Assembly (NCBI RefSeq): GCF_019749295.1
Contig: NZ_JACWFG010000008.1
Location: 284,460-348,459, forward strand
Length of the DNA: 64,000 bases
Source: Neobacillus niacini
GTDB lineage: Bacteria > Bacillota > Bacilli > Bacillales > Cytobacillaceae
Direction: 5' to 3'
The position numbers and the translations under genes are program-made. The notes beneath the pieces were generated by a model. The model was not told where the DNA came from, searched no databases, and saw only the letters and a list, made by a program, of their open reading frames with translations. Every line of letters begins with the position of its first letter. Position 1 is the first letter of the stretch. Below, in pieces: positions 18,829 to 28,302 of this stretch.

Positions 18829-19245
18829 ATGCGGATAATGGGATTAGATGTAGGCTCTAAGACAGTTGGTATTGCCATTAGTGATGAACTTGGCTGGACT
18901 GCACAGGGCCTTAAAACCCTTAAGATTGACGAGGAAAAAAATAAGTTTGGTTTTGAAGAAATTGGTCAATTAATAAAAGAGTATGGGATCACTCAAGTTG
19001 TCATTGGTCTGCCAAAGAATATGAATGGTTCTATTGGCCCCCGTGGTGAAGCCAGCCAGCGATACGCCGAACAAATTGAAAATCAATTTTCAGTTTCAAC
19101 CATTTTATGGGACGAGCGTTTAACTACTATGGCAGCAGAGCGGGTTTTGCTTGAAGCAGATGTCAGTCGTAAAAAGCGAAAAAAGGTAATAGATAAAATG
19201 GCAGCTTCGATGATTCTACAAGGCTATCTTGATAGCAAAAATTAA
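18829..19245 (+). CDS. ruvX: Holliday junction resolvase-like YqgF/RuvX
   Basis: 138 residues. RNase H-like fold with [16 protein letters not shown] at the start (first catalytic Asp near residue 5), a central [16 protein letters not shown], and [26 protein letters not shown] containing the further acidic catalytic residues. YqgF proteins process pre-16S rRNA 5' ends in E. coli, and a Holliday junction role has also been proposed. It starts three bases after the ireB stop, so the two are coupled. Confidence 0.94.
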   Translation: MRIMGLDVGSKTVGIAISDELGWTAQGLKTLKIDEEKNKFGFEEIGQLIKEYGITQVVIGLPKNMNGSIGPRGEASQRYAEQIENQFSVSTILWDERLTTMAAERVLLEADVSRKKRKKVIDKMAASMILQGYLDSKN

Positions 19246-19257
19246 TGAGGTGAAGTT

Positions 19258-19548
19258 ATGGAACACGGAGAAAATCAAATTACAATTGTAGATGAAAAAG
19301 GTAATGAACAATTATGTGAAGTACTTTTTACATTTGAATCAGAGGATTTTGGCAAGTCGTACGTTTTGTTTCAACAAGTAGGCGGAGTGGAAGACGATGA
19401 AGAAGGTCCTGAAATTCATGCATATGCCTTCAATCCTAATGATGAAGATGGCGAAGGTGAATTAATCCCAATCGAAACTGAAGAAGAATGGGATATGGTA
19501 GAAGAAATGCTTAATACCTTCTACGACGAGCAAGAAGACGAAGAATAA
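19258..19548 (+). CDS. yrzB: DUF1292 protein YrzB
   Basis: 96 residues, very acidic, with the DUF1292 pattern [21 protein letters not shown] near the N terminus and [18 protein letters not shown] near the end. Members are small cytoplasmic proteins of unknown function that follow ruvX in most Firmicutes. GAGGTGAAG precedes the ATG, 12 bases after ruvX. The conserved ireB-ruvX-yrzB cluster supports the call. Confidence 0.92.
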   Translation: MEHGENQITIVDEKGNEQLCEVLFTFESEDFGKSYVLFQQVGGVEDDEEGPEIHAYAFNPNDEDGEGELIPIETEEEWDMVEEMLNTFYDEQEDEE

Positions 19549-19638
19549 GAACAAATCAATCTTGGTGCAGGTTACAGGTTTGTTACGGATTGCAAAATCC
19601 TATAATATAACTACAACAAAATTTGCACCCTAGTTTTT

Positions 19639-19671
19639 AATGGCTCAGTTCCTATACTGGGCCATTTTTTG
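19639..19671 (+). terminator. Terminator downstream of yrzB
   Basis: AATGGCTCAGT pairs with ACTGGGCCATT, followed by T6. It lies 90 bases after the yrzB stop. A TATAAT at 19601-19606 lies in between, so it may also end a short separate transcript. Confidence 0.88.
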
Positions 19672-19747
19672 TTTTCTATAACTTGGTATTCAATTAACTG
19701 AGTCGTTAGTAGACCAAGTACTTCATATTTCGGATTTTACAGATATT

Positions 19748-20016
19748 ATTCCGAACGAAAGATGCCCGCCATCCTCAATATTGAACATCGACGGGAATCA
19801 TTCGGAACGAAAGTTGCCCGCCGACCCCAATATTGAACATCGACGGTAATCATTCCGAACGAAAGATGCCCGCCACCCCCATTATTGAACATCGACGGGA
19901 ATCATTCGGAACGAAAGATGCCCGCCACCCTCAATAATGAACATCGACGGGAATCATTCCGAATGAAAGATGCCCGCCACCCCCAATTTTAAACATCAAC
20001 GGTAATCATCCTGATT
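19748..20016. repeat. 52-bp tandem hairpin repeat, array 2 (5 units plus a degenerate one)
   Basis: Units start ATTC(C/G)GAAC at 19748, 19800, 19852, 19904 and 19956, and a decayed one at 20008: exactly 52 bp each time. The hairpin is CGGGAATCATTC with GAAAGATGCCCG (12-base arms, two mismatches) around a 5-base loop. The spacer resembles CCACCCCCAATATTGAACAT. The loop alternates CCGAAC/CGGAAC/CCGAAC/CGGAAC/CCGAA. The array fills most of the gap between the yrzB terminator and the mltG promoter. Nothing coding is seen there. Confidence 0.97.
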
Positions 20017-20072
20017 AATGATGTAAGAGAAAATGGATCTGTAGAGTGAGGGCGCTTTGGTATGTAGTGAAG

Positions 20073-20086
20073 TGAAAACGCTTCAA
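20073..20086 (+). promoter_or_regulatory. Possible CcpA (cre) site upstream of mltG
   Basis: TGAAAACGCTTCAA agrees with the catabolite-responsive element consensus TGWAARCGYTWNCW at 13 of 14 positions. It lies 15 bases upstream of the -35 box at 20101. A chance match is possible. Confidence 0.35.
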
Positions 20087-20100
20087 CTTTTCGTGAAAAA

Positions 20101-20129
20101 TTGACATTTTTCGCTGTATATGCTGAAAT
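20101..20129 (+). promoter_or_regulatory. Putative sigma-A promoter of mltG
   Basis: Consensus TTGACA at 20101-20106, 17 bases, then TGAAAT at 20124-20129 (a weak -10), about 80 bases before the mltG start. Confidence 0.5.
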
Positions 20130-20209
20130 AATATCTGATACGCTATTTATTAATGAATAAAAAGAGTTTTAAAGATATATGTTTCTGGGCTTATGGGAGG
20201 GGCAATTAG

Positions 20210-21346
20210 ATGTCAACAGAAGAGACAAACTCGAAAAAAGCGGTAATACGCAAGAAAATGCTTGAGCATCAAAGTGAAGCAAGAATTGTTCGCAGGATTG
20301 TTTTAATAATTACAATCGTGGCCATATTGATACTCGTCTTTATCGGCGGAGGGGGCTATCTCTACATCAAGTCAGCACTGCAGCCTGTTGACAAGGATAG
20401 TAAAGTTCAGACAAAGGTAGAAATCCCAATAGGATCTTCCGTGACAGGAATATCAGAGAAATTAGAGGCAAGTGGAATTATTAAAAATGCTAAAGTCTTT
20501 AAATACTATGTGAAATTTAAAAATGAAGCAGGGTTTATGGCTGGGGAATATGAACTGAGTCCATCAATGGAGATACCAGAAATTATTAATCGTTTGAAGA
20601 CCGGTAAAGTATTGCAAAAGGCTGCTTTCCAGCTGACCATACCAGAAGGTAAACAGTTAAAGGAAATTGCTCAAATTATCGCTAAGGCTGTTAACCTGCC
20701 AGAAGAAGAAGTATTTAATCAATTAAATGATAGGACCTTCATCCAAAAGATGATGGCGAAATTTCCTGATTTATTAACAACAGACATACAAAATCCAAAC
20801 ATTAAGTACCCGCTAGAGGGTTACTTATTCCCGGCAACCTATCCATTCTACAAGCCGAATCCGACTGTAGAAGAAATGGTTGTTACTATGCTCGAACAGA
20901 CTAAAAAAGTGATCACGCCGTATTTAGCTGAGTTTAGTGAGGAGGAAGAGTTTACCGCACACCAGTTATTAACGATGTCCTCCTTGATTGAAGAAGAGGC
21001 AACTGCAAAGGCGGATCGCAAAAAAATATCTAGTGTATTCTATAATCGCATAGAACAAGGTATGCCTCTGCAGACAGACCCAACAGTTCTTTACGCTCAA
21101 GGAAAACATAAGGAACGGGTGCTTTATGAGGATCTAGAAGTGGAATCCCCATATAATACTTACAAACATAAAGGGCTTCCTCCTGGGCCAATAGCAAATG
21201 CAGGTAAGGATTCGATTGAGGCAGCAGTACAGCCCGCAGATACAAAACATTTATATTTCCTTGCTACACCAGAAGGAGAAGTTCTTTTTACAAACACATT
21301 AGATGAACATAATGCTGCAAAAGCAGAGCATATTACCAACCAATAA
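20210..21346 (+). CDS. mltG: Endolytic murein transglycosylase MltG
   Basis: 378 residues. A single membrane anchor at about residues 28-50 (IVLIITIVAILILVFIGGGG) is followed by an extracellular YceG-like domain: a LysM-like subdomain (residues 60-130) and the catalytic part with glutamate in LTMSSLIEEEATAKADRKK (near 256) and the late signature QTDPTVLYA plus GLPPGPIANAG. MltG cuts nascent glycan strands and is thought to set glycan length. GGGAGGGG precedes the ATG. B. subtilis YrrL is the orthologue in the same location. Confidence 0.95.
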   Translation: MSTEETNSKKAVIRKKMLEHQSEARIVRRIVLIITIVAILILVFIGGGGYLYIKSALQPVDKDSKVQTKVEIPIGSSVTGISEKLEASGIIKNAKVFKYYVKFKNEAGFMAGEYELSPSMEIPEIINRLKTGKVLQKAAFQLTIPEGKQLKEIAQIIAKAVNLPEEEVFNQLNDRTFIQKMMAKFPDLLTTDIQNPNIKYPLEGYLFPATYPFYKPNPTVEEMVVTMLEQTKKVITPYLAEFSEEEEFTAHQLLTMSSLIEEEATAKADRKKISSVFYNRIEQGMPLQTDPTVLYAQGKHKERVLYEDLEVESPYNTYKHKGLPPGPIANAGKDSIEAAVQPADTKHLYFLATPEGEVLFTNTLDEHNAAKAEHITNQ

Positions 21347-21427
21347 TAATTAACAAAGTATCAGGGGGGAAATGGTTTTCTTTCCTCCTTGATTGTGTTA
21401 AAATAGTTCAAGTGTTTTATGAGCAGA

Positions 21428-21457
21428 TAATAGCGTTTCTTTGAACGCTATTTTTTC
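21428..21457 (+). terminator. Terminator between mltG and trmR
   Basis: Perfect 9-bp stem AATAGCGTT (21429-21437) with AACGCTATT (21444-21452), then T-rich sequence. Confidence 0.87.
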
Positions 21458-21519
21458 ATGTCTATAAAGCAGTAAATTGGTTACAATGCTTTTAATAGCT
21501 AGAGGCAGGTGATGGCAGT

Positions 21520-22161
21520 TTGTTGAATGATAAACTGCATTCTTATATTGAGGAACTAATTCCAGAGCGTGAACCATTGTTTATCGAAATGGAAAATTAT
21601 GCGAAAGAAAATAAAGTACCAATCATGGAGCTTGTGGGGATTGAAGCACTGCTTCAGCTTTTAAGAATCCAAGACTCTAAACGGATTCTAGAGATAGGTA
21701 CTGCAATTGGATATTCAGCATTACGGATGGCTGAGGCACTCCCAAAGGCTTCCATTGTTACAATAGAAAGAGATTTAGAAAGAATACAGTCTGCTGAAGA
21801 ATATATGAGTCGTTCGAAGCATGGCGGACAGATTCTCTTGATTAAAGGTGATGCACTTGAAGTTGAGGAGCTTGTACGGAAACAAGCACCCTATGACGCG
21901 ATTTTTGTCGATGCCGCAAAAGGGCAATATCAAAAATTCTTTGAGATGTATTCCAAATACTTAAGTGATGACGGCATTATTATTACGGATAATGTCTTAT
22001 TTAAAGGTCTAGTTACACAATCTGAAATTGAATCGAAAAGAATTCGTAATCTTGTTAAGAAAATAGATGGCTTTAATCAATGGCTGATGAATCACCCTGA
22101 TTATCATACAGCGATTCTCCCTGTTGGAGACGGAATCGCAATTAGCAAAAAGAAGAGGTGA
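21520..22161 (+). CDS. trmR: tRNA 5-hydroxyuridine methyltransferase TrmR (YrrM)
   Basis: 213 residues. A class I SAM-dependent O-methyltransferase of the caffeoyl-CoA/catechol family: motif I RILEIGTAIGYSALRMAEAL (near residue 57), acidic motif VTIERD, FVDAAKGQYQKFFE and ITDNVLFKGLV. In B. subtilis YrrM (TrmR) methylates 5-hydroxyuridine to 5-methoxyuridine at the wobble position, and the hydroxylation depends on YrrN/YrrO encoded next, so the three genes form a logical operon. The start is TTG 21520 (or the adjacent TTG 21523), after AGGCAGGTGATGG. Confidence 0.9.
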   Translation: MLNDKLHSYIEELIPEREPLFIEMENYAKENKVPIMELVGIEALLQLLRIQDSKRILEIGTAIGYSALRMAEALPKASIVTIERDLERIQSAEEYMSRSKHGGQILLIKGDALEVEELVRKQAPYDAIFVDAAKGQYQKFFEMYSKYLSDDGIIITDNVLFKGLVTQSEIESKRIRNLVKKIDGFNQWLMNHPDYHTAILPVGDGIAISKKKR

Positions 22162-22166
22162 CTAGA

Positions 22167-23096
22167 ATGAATAGAACGGAATTATTGGTTACTCCACTGT
22201 CAGTAAACGATATACTGCCACTGGCTGAAGCTGGAGCAGATGCGTTTATCCTCGGAGAACAGAGATATGGATTACGATTAGCTGGTGAATTTAATCGTGA
22301 ACAGGTAAAACAGGCGATAGAATTAGCCCATTCTAAAGGTAAAAAAGTCTATGTTGCCATGAATGCTATTTTTCATAATGAAAAAATAGATGAATTAAGT
22401 GATTATATTAAATTTGCTGCAGAAGCAAAGGCAGATGCCATTGTTTTTGGCGATCCTGCTGTATTGATGACTGCACGTGAAGCAGCACCCGATATGAAGC
22501 TGCACTGGGCTACAGAAACGCTCGGGACCAATTGGTTCTCATGTAATTATTGGGGTAAAAAAGGTGCCAAGAGAGCTGTTCTTGCACGGGAAATTAATAT
22601 GGATGCGATCATAGAAATCAAAGAAAACGCTGAGGTGGAAATTGAAGTACAGGTTCATGGGATGAGCTGTATGTTCCAATCAAAACGTTCTCTCCTAGGT
22701 AACTATTATGAGTTCCAAGGAAAAGTAATGGAAATTGAAAATCGTAAAATGGAAAAAAACATGTTCATACATGATAAAGAAAGAGAAAATAAATATCCGA
22801 TCTTTGAAGATGAAAATGGCACTCACATTATGAGTCCTAATGATATTTGTATCATTGATGAGCTGCAGGAATTGCTTGAAGCCGGTGTAGATTCTTTTAA
22901 AATTGATGGAATCTTAAAATCATCTGATTATCTAATTGCGGTAACAAAGGCGTACCGTGAAGCGATTGACCTATTCTATAAGGATCCTGATTTATACGAT
23001 GATAAGAAGGACGAGTTGTTAGAAGAAATTGAAGCTGTGCAGCCAGCTAACCGAAAACTTGATACTGGATTCTTTTTCAAGGAGACAGTCTACTAA
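22167..23096 (+). CDS. yrrN: Peptidase U32 family protein, tRNA 5-hydroxyuridine synthesis (YrrN/TrhP1)
   Basis: 309 residues. A U32-family TIM-barrel protein: ELLVTPLSVNDILPLAEAGA at the N terminus, then HSKGKKVYVAMNAIFHNEKI and VQVHGMSCMFQSKRSLLGNY. In U32 proteins this last region is where the active-site and Fe-S cysteines usually lie; only one cysteine is present here, unlike the following gene. B. subtilis YrrN and YrrO are needed for prephenate-dependent tRNA hydroxylation. ATG 22167 follows AGAGGTG and overlaps the end of trmR within a few bases. Confidence 0.88.
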   Translation: MNRTELLVTPLSVNDILPLAEAGADAFILGEQRYGLRLAGEFNREQVKQAIELAHSKGKKVYVAMNAIFHNEKIDELSDYIKFAAEAKADAIVFGDPAVLMTAREAAPDMKLHWATETLGTNWFSCNYWGKKGAKRAVLAREINMDAIIEIKENAEVEIEVQVHGMSCMFQSKRSLLGNYYEFQGKVMEIENRKMEKNMFIHDKERENKYPIFEDENGTHIMSPNDICIIDELQELLEAGVDSFKIDGILKSSDYLIAVTKAYREAIDLFYKDPDLYDDKKDELLEEIEAVQPANRKLDTGFFFKETVY

Positions 23097-23112
23097 AAGG
23101 AGGAGTTCATTC

Positions 23113-24384
23113 GTGAATACAGTTAAAGATAATATTTCTGAAATCGTCAATGGAAAACGTGTGATCGTGAAGAAACCGGAACTCCTTGCACCGGCAGGTA
23201 ATCTTGAAAAACTAAAAATTGCTGTTCAATATGGAGCAGATGCCGTATTTATTGGCGGTCAGGAATATGGTTTACGTTCAAACGCTGATAACTTTACATT
23301 TGAAGAGATGAAAGAAGGCGTGGAATTCGCCAAAAAATATGGTGCGAGAATCTACGTGACAACCAATATATTTGCTCACAACGAAAATATTGATGGATTG
23401 GAAGACTATATCCTTGGGTTAAAAGAAACAGGAATCGCTGGAATTATCGTTGCTGACCCGTTAATTATTGAAACTTGCCGCAGGCTGGCTCCTGAAATCG
23501 AGATACACATTAGTACGCAGCAATCCATCACAAACTGGAAAACAGCTCAGTTTTGGAAGGAAAGCGGTGCAGAACGTGTCGTTTTAGCACGTGAGGCAAG
23601 TGCAGAAGAAATTAGAGAAATGAAGGAAAAGGTTGATATTGAAATTGAGACCTTTATTCATGGTGCGATGTGTATTGCCTATTCTGGACGATGTACATTA
23701 AGTAATCATATGACTGCAAGGGATTCCAACCGAGGCGGATGCTGTCAGTCATGCCGCTGGGATTATGATTTATATCAACTAGAGGACAGCAAAACAGAAG
23801 TTCCGCTTTTTGGTGAGAATGACGCACCATTTGCTATGAGTCCAAAGGATCTTAACTTAATTCAAGCTATCCCACAAATGATTGAGCTTGGAATTGATAG
23901 TTTAAAAATCGAAGGTCGTATGAAATCAATTCACTATATCGCAACCGTTGTAAGTGTATATAGAAAAGTAATTGACGCTTATTGTGCAGACCCTGATAAC
24001 TTTGTGATTAAACGTGAGTGGCTGGAAGAGCTGGACAAATGTGCGAACCGTGAAACCGCACCGGCATTTTTTGAAGGCGTTCCAGGGTATAAAGAGCAAA
24101 TGTTTGGTAATCATAGCAACAAGACAAAGTTTGAATTTGTCGGTCTTGTGTTGGATTACAACGAAGAAACACAAATGGTTACACTTCAACAACGAAACCA
24201 CTTTAAACCGGGTCAGGAAGTAGAGTTCTTTGGTCCGGAAATTCAAAACTTTACACATGTGATTGATAAAATCTGGGATGAAAAAGGTAACGAACTGGAT
24301 GCAGCTAGACATCCACTTCAGATTGTACAATTCAAATTGGACAAACCGGTTTACCCTAACAACATGATGCGAAAGGAGAACTAG
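23113..24384 (+). CDS. yrrO: Peptidase U32 family protein, tRNA 5-hydroxyuridine synthesis (YrrO/TrhP2)
   Basis: 423 residues. [20 protein letters not shown] begins the U32 barrel. The signature [20 protein letters not shown] followed by [11 protein letters not shown] (about residues 190-220) supplies the cysteine cluster expected for an Fe-S-containing U32 protein such as Trh[22 protein letters not shown] is also typical. A C-terminal beta domain ([18 protein letters not shown]) follows. GTG 23113 is chosen because AAAAGGAGGAG precedes it. With yrrN it forms a paralogous pair, and it is probably one transcript with trmR and udk. Confidence 0.9.
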   Translation: MNTVKDNISEIVNGKRVIVKKPELLAPAGNLEKLKIAVQYGADAVFIGGQEYGLRSNADNFTFEEMKEGVEFAKKYGARIYVTTNIFAHNENIDGLEDYILGLKETGIAGIIVADPLIIETCRRLAPEIEIHISTQQSITNWKTAQFWKESGAERVVLAREASAEEIREMKEKVDIEIETFIHGAMCIAYSGRCTLSNHMTARDSNRGGCCQSCRWDYDLYQLEDSKTEVPLFGENDAPFAMSPKDLNLIQAIPQMIELGIDSLKIEGRMKSIHYIATVVSVYRKVIDAYCADPDNFVIKREWLEELDKCANRETAPAFFEGVPGYKEQMFGNHSNKTKFEFVGLVLDYNEETQMVTLQQRNHFKPGQEVEFFGPEIQNFTHVIDKIWDEKGNELDAARHPLQIVQFKLDKPVYPNNMMRKEN

Positions 24385-24388
24385 GTTG

Positions 24389-25021
24389 ATGCGCAAACCG
24401 GTTGTTATTGGCGTTGCCGGAGGTTCCGGCTCAGGAAAAACGAGTGTTACCAAAGCAATATATGAGAGCTTTAAAGGTCATTCTATTACGATGATTCAAC
24501 AGGACTTTTATTATAAAGACCAAAGCGAACTACCATTTGAGGAACGTTTGAAGACAAATTATGATCACCCGCTGGCATTTGACAATGATTTGCTCATCGA
24601 ACATCTTGAAAAGCTGTTACGGTACGAGGGTATTGAAAAACCAGTTTATGATTATTCACTTCATACCCGTTCAAAAGAAGTTATTGAAGTTGAGCCAAAA
24701 GATGTTATTATTTTAGAAGGCATACTTGTTCTTGAAGATGAACGATTGAGAAATTTGATGGATATCAAGCTGTATGTTGATACAGACGCAGATATACGGA
24801 TTATTCGAAGGATGTCACGTGATATCAAAGAACGCGGCCGGACATTGGATTCTGTAATTGAACAATATACAAATGTTGTTCGTCCGATGCACAACCAATT
24901 TATTGAACCGACTAAGAGATATGCAGATGTAATTATTCCTGAAGGCGGTCAAAATCATGTGGCGATTGATTTAATGGTCACAAAAATTCAAACAATTCTT
25001 GAACAAAAGTCAATTTTATGA
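24389..25021 (+). CDS. udk: Uridine kinase
   Basis: 210 residues. Phosphorylates uridine and cytidine with GTP or ATP in pyrimidine salvage. The P-loop [17 protein letters not shown] is at residues 8-24. Further family motifs are [21 protein letters not shown] (here broken across the start of the substrate site), [22 protein letters not shown] and [19 protein letters not shown]. It begins within a few bases of the yrrO stop; TTG 24386 is an equally possible start. GAAAGGAG lies before it. Confidence 0.95.
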   Translation: MRKPVVIGVAGGSGSGKTSVTKAIYESFKGHSITMIQQDFYYKDQSELPFEERLKTNYDHPLAFDNDLLIEHLEKLLRYEGIEKPVYDYSLHTRSKEVIEVEPKDVIILEGILVLEDERLRNLMDIKLYVDTDADIRIIRRMSRDIKERGRTLDSVIEQYTNVVRPMHNQFIEPTKRYADVIIPEGGQNHVAIDLMVTKIQTILEQKSIL

Positions 25022-25182
25022 AACAATAGCCTAAAGATTAGGTTAAAATGAATCCATATTGGATGAATACAAGATGCGCGCCCTTCTAAGAGGACGCGCT
25101 CCTATGTATTTTGTGATACCTACATATCAATAACAAGACACAATCTATGGGGGATTGTGAAGACTAGAAGGAGTGAGAAGTT

Positions 25183-25659
25183 TTGGCGATCGAAAAAGTA
25201 TTTCCAATGACACAGGCAGGTAAAGACAAATTAATTCAAGAGCTTGAACATTTAAAGTCAGTAAAACGTAAAGAAGTTGTAGAAAGAATAAAAATTGCTA
25301 GAAGTTTTGGTGATTTATCTGAAAACTCCGAATATGATTCCGCGAAGGAAGAACAAGCATTTGTGGAAGGTCGTATTACAACCCTAGAAAATATGATCAG
25401 AAATGCTAAAATCATTGAAGAAGCTGATAGTGCTGGTGATTCTGTCACTTTAGGGAGATCTGTTACTTTTGTTGAGCTTCCAGATGGTGATGAAGAAACT
25501 TATACGATTGTTGGAAGTGCAGAGGCAGATCCGTTTGAAGGGAAAATCTCAAACGATTCGCCAATAGCCAAAAGCCTAATTGGTAAAAAAGTAGGCGATC
25601 AAGTATCTGTTCAAACACCAGGCGGTGAAATGAGCGTTCGTATTGTCTCAATAAAGTAA
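25183..25659 (+). CDS. greA: Transcription elongation factor GreA
   Basis: 158 residues, full length. An N-terminal antiparallel coiled coil (residues 1-75) with the acidic tip in [16 protein letters not shown], and a C-terminal FKBP-like domain ending [21 protein letters not shown]. It stimulates RNA polymerase to cleave backtracked transcripts. The TTG start follows GAAGGAGTGAG. The long terminator behind it also contains the ribosome site of the next gene. Confidence 0.96.
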   Translation: MAIEKVFPMTQAGKDKLIQELEHLKSVKRKEVVERIKIARSFGDLSENSEYDSAKEEQAFVEGRITTLENMIRNAKIIEEADSAGDSVTLGRSVTFVELPDGDEETYTIVGSAEADPFEGKISNDSPIAKSLIGKKVGDQVSVQTPGGEMSVRIVSIK

Positions 25660-25688
25660 TTGATTTTAAAACTTAATGTTTGAAATGG

Positions 25689-25724
25689 GAACACCTCGTC
25701 AAAACTTTTGACGAGGTGTTTTTT
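25689..25724 (+). terminator. greA terminator whose 3' arm is the pbpI ribosome site
   Basis: ACACCTCGTCAAAA (25691-25704) pairs perfectly with TTTTGACGAGGTGT (25706-25719), followed by T-rich sequence and directly by the pbpI ATG at 25725. The GAGGTG of the 3' arm is the only plausible Shine-Dalgarno for pbpI. Confidence 0.88.
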
Positions 25725-27485
25725 ATGATACGTAAACGGATTAAAGGGCTGCTCTTCTTTTGTATTGCAGGGCTGCTGCTGCTGAGCGCACGGCTAATTC
25801 AGATTCAGTTAATACAAACAGAAGCTTTTTCTAAGCATAATGTAAATTTATTAGAAGAAAGTGTGAAACAAAGAACTCAGGAACTAGTCATAGATAATGG
25901 GAGAGGCAATTTTCTAGATCGAAATGGGGAGTTGCTTACTCATAAAAAAGTATCTGTTCTTGTCCTATTTCCCTTTTTGAAAAATATGGATTGGGATGTT
26001 AAAGCAGTCTCAACCATTGCTGGAATTTCAGAACAACGTTTAATAAACGCCTTAGAGGATGCAAAGAAACCTTTTGCTTATGGTGAGCCGCAGCCTGTAG
26101 AGCTGACACCTTCACAAATGGAAAAGATTAATAAACTAGAGATCCCAGGTGTATTTGCCATTGAAAAGAAATTCGAACGCACTGATATCCTAGCTGAGCA
26201 ATTAATTGGATTAACTGGGGAAAACCAGAAGGAATTAAAAAAACGCTATCCTAATAAAGAGCTCTCTGAAAAAACACTTATTGGTGTTTCTGGTCTTGAA
26301 GAAAGTTTTGACGAATTTTTACTTCCTGAAGGAAAGTCAAAGCTTGTTTATCATGTTGATGGGGGCGGGGCCCCGTTATTTGGAATCAATGTAAAATATG
26401 TTGATCCGGCAAATCCTTTTTATCCAGTTAATGTTAGAACGACTATTGATAAGAGTTTACAGCAAAAGTCTGAGGAGCTGGTGGACAAGCATGGAATTAA
26501 AAAGGGAGGAATTGTCCTCCTTGATATTGAAAGCAATAGTGTGCTGGCAACTGTATCCCGTCCGGCTATCAATCCCAAGGACCCCTATAGCGGCTCTGGG
26601 ATTACAAATAGGATGTTGAAACAAGAAATAATGGGATCTATATTTAAAACGGTGGTTGCCGCTGCAGCTATTGATAAGAGTCTTGATGACCCTGCCCGGT
26701 TATTTAATTGCAGTGTGAAGATTAATGGCGAGCCAGAAACAAAATATAATTACGGTATGCTCTCCTTTACTGACAGCTTTGCAAGAAGCTGTAATCGGAC
26801 CTTTGGAGAGCTTGCGAAGGAACTTCAAAAAATAGATAAAAATCTGTTGGAGGAATATGCTGAGAAATTGTCGTTAACTGGTACCGTAGGCTGGCGGGGT
26901 GAGGTTTATCATACCGATAATTTTAAACAGCTTACTGAGGAAGATAAAGGCAGGGTGTTTTTAACGGAGGAGGCTAAGAAGGACCCTAATTATGCGGCCA
27001 TGTCAGGGATAGGTCAGCATGAGGTTCGAGCAACCCCGCTGGCTGTTGCCAATATGATGGCCGCCATAGCTAGAGGCGGTAAAAAAGAAATGGTTCGAAC
27101 CGCCTCAAAAATTGAGTATAAGAACGGGACAACGATGGTGAACTTTAATAATAAAGTGTTATCTGGTGATACTATTTCTCCCTATACGGCGATGAAACTT
27201 CAGAAATTGTTAAGGGAGGTTGTTGTAAACCCAAATGGGACGGGTAAATGGTTTCAAGACCTTCCATATGAGGTTGCTGGGAAATCAGGGACGGCGGAGA
27301 CAGGAAAATACGCTAATGACAAACAATTGCATAATAAGTGGTTTGCAGGCTATTTTCCGTATCAGAACCCCAAATATGCGCTTGTCGCAGTGAACCTGGA
27401 TGTACAGGACACAGAGGGCGGAGTGAATTTGTTATTTGCTGATATGGTAAAAATGTTATATGAAAATGACAAAGGATTACAATAG
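25725..27485 (+). CDS. pbpI: Penicillin-binding protein, transpeptidase (PbpI/YrrR-like)
   Basis: 586 residues. A class B PBP: an N-terminal membrane anchor (about residues 8-27), a dimerisation domain (GRGNFLDRNGELLTHKK, residues 60-200), and a transpeptidase domain with the three active-site motifs SIFK (Ser near 305), SCN (near 356) and KSGTAETG (near 520). It crosslinks peptidoglycan at the outer membrane face. The position after greA and before yrrS matches PbpI of B. subtilis. ATG 25725 begins immediately after a terminator T-tract. An in-frame ATG at 25680 lacks a ribosome site and would lie in the 5' arm region. Confidence 0.92.
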   Translation: MIRKRIKGLLFFCIAGLLLLSARLIQIQLIQTEAFSKHNVNLLEESVKQRTQELVIDNGRGNFLDRNGELLTHKKVSVLVLFPFLKNMDWDVKAVSTIAGISEQRLINALEDAKKPFAYGEPQPVELTPSQMEKINKLEIPGVFAIEKKFERTDILAEQLIGLTGENQKELKKRYPNKELSEKTLIGVSGLEESFDEFLLPEGKSKLVYHVDGGGAPLFGINVKYVDPANPFYPVNVRTTIDKSLQQKSEELVDKHGIKKGGIVLLDIESNSVLATVSRPAINPKDPYSGSGITNRMLKQEIMGSIFKTVVAAAAIDKSLDDPARLFNCSVKINGEPETKYNYGMLSFTDSFARSCNRTFGELAKELQKIDKNLLEEYAEKLSLTGTVGWRGEVYHTDNFKQLTEEDKGRVFLTEEAKKDPNYAAMSGIGQHEVRATPLAVANMMAAIARGGKKEMVRTASKIEYKNGTTMVNFNNKVLSGDTISPYTAMKLQKLLREVVVNPNGTGKWFQDLPYEVAGKSGTAETGKYANDKQLHNKWFAGYFPYQNPKYALVAVNLDVQDTEGGVNLLFADMVKMLYENDKGLQ

Positions 27486-27596
27486 GATTAACTTAAGGTA
27501 AAAATTCTTCAAGTTCTAATCAATTCATGTTAGAATGTTGACAGCCATATAAATGCTTAGCAGCGTTTCGCTTTTCTATTTGGAGGGATAATTTTT

Positions 27597-28262
27597 ATGA
27601 ATAACGATTTTCAATCTAGCTCACGTTCTACTTATCGAGCAAAAAGGAAGAAAACTAACATTATCTTAAATAGTCTCATTGCCATTGTACTAGCTCTCAT
27701 TCTCTTTGTAGCGTATACGATATTTTTATCAGGTGACGATAAAGCAGCACCCGAAAAGGAAGAATCTAAAACCACAGAAAATCAATCCTCAGAAAAAGTG
27801 GATAAAGATACTGAAAAAAGTGATGCTGCCAAGGAAACTGAGGAAGAAAGTGATACTGAGGAAAATCCAGTTGAAGAAAATGAGGAAGCTTCTGCTCCGG
27901 AGCAAGAAGATGATACACAGGCAATTATCACTGAAGGAGATGGCTCGTCCAATGTAGTTAGAACCATCGAGAATCCTGCTTGGAAGCCTGTAGGTACAGT
28001 ACAAACAGGTGAACATACTCCAGTCTATGACAGCTCCTCTGTTGATTGGCAGGAAATGCTGAAGGCGATATCTTATGCAACGGGTCTAGAGGAAAGTAAT
28101 ATGACTTTATATTGGTTAGGCCGGGATAAAACAACAGGCACTGGATCATTCAGTACCGTCGCATCTAAAGATAAACAGCAAAAATACAATGTATATTTGG
28201 AATGGGTTGATGGAGAAGGCTGGAGGCCGACAAAGGTCGAAGAGCTTGCTGCAATTCAATAG
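27597..28262 (+). CDS. yrrS: YrrS family protein (DUF1510)
   Basis: 221 residues. A short basic N terminus, one membrane segment (about residues 22-42, NIILNSLIAIVLALILFVAY), a strongly acidic Glu/Ser/Thr/Lys low-complexity linker (about 48-105), and a C-terminal globular domain (about 115-221) with NPAWKPVGTVQTGEHTP and WVDGEGWRPTKVEEL. It is a membrane-anchored extracellular protein of unknown function that follows pbpI in B. subtilis, which suggests a cell-envelope role. A ribosome site TGGAGG precedes the ATG. Confidence 0.88.
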   Translation: MNNDFQSSSRSTYRAKRKKTNIILNSLIAIVLALILFVAYTIFLSGDDKAAPEKEESKTTENQSSEKVDKDTEKSDAAKETEEESDTEENPVEENEEASAPEQEDDTQAIITEGDGSSNVVRTIENPAWKPVGTVQTGEHTPVYDSSSVDWQEMLKAISYATGLEESNMTLYWLGRDKTTGTGSFSTVASKDKQQKYNVYLEWVDGEGWRPTKVEELAAIQ

Positions 28263-28267
28263 AACTA

Positions 28268-28302
28268 AAAAATAGGATGGGGCCTCCCATCCTATTTTTT
28301 TA
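28268..28302. terminator. Bidirectional terminator between yrrS and yrzA
   Basis: AAAAATAGGATGGG pairs with CCCATCCTATTTTT around GCCT, with A and T tracts on either side. It serves both converging genes. Confidence 0.92.

Noticed and set aside
23926..24453. Minus-strand frame of 175 codons opposite yrrO and udk
   Set aside because: It is antisense to two well-conserved genes, has no ribosome site, and its product resembles no family.
25070..25105. Terminator after udk
   Set aside because: GCGCGCCC and GGACGCGC can pair, but no T-tract follows, so I did not list it as a terminator.
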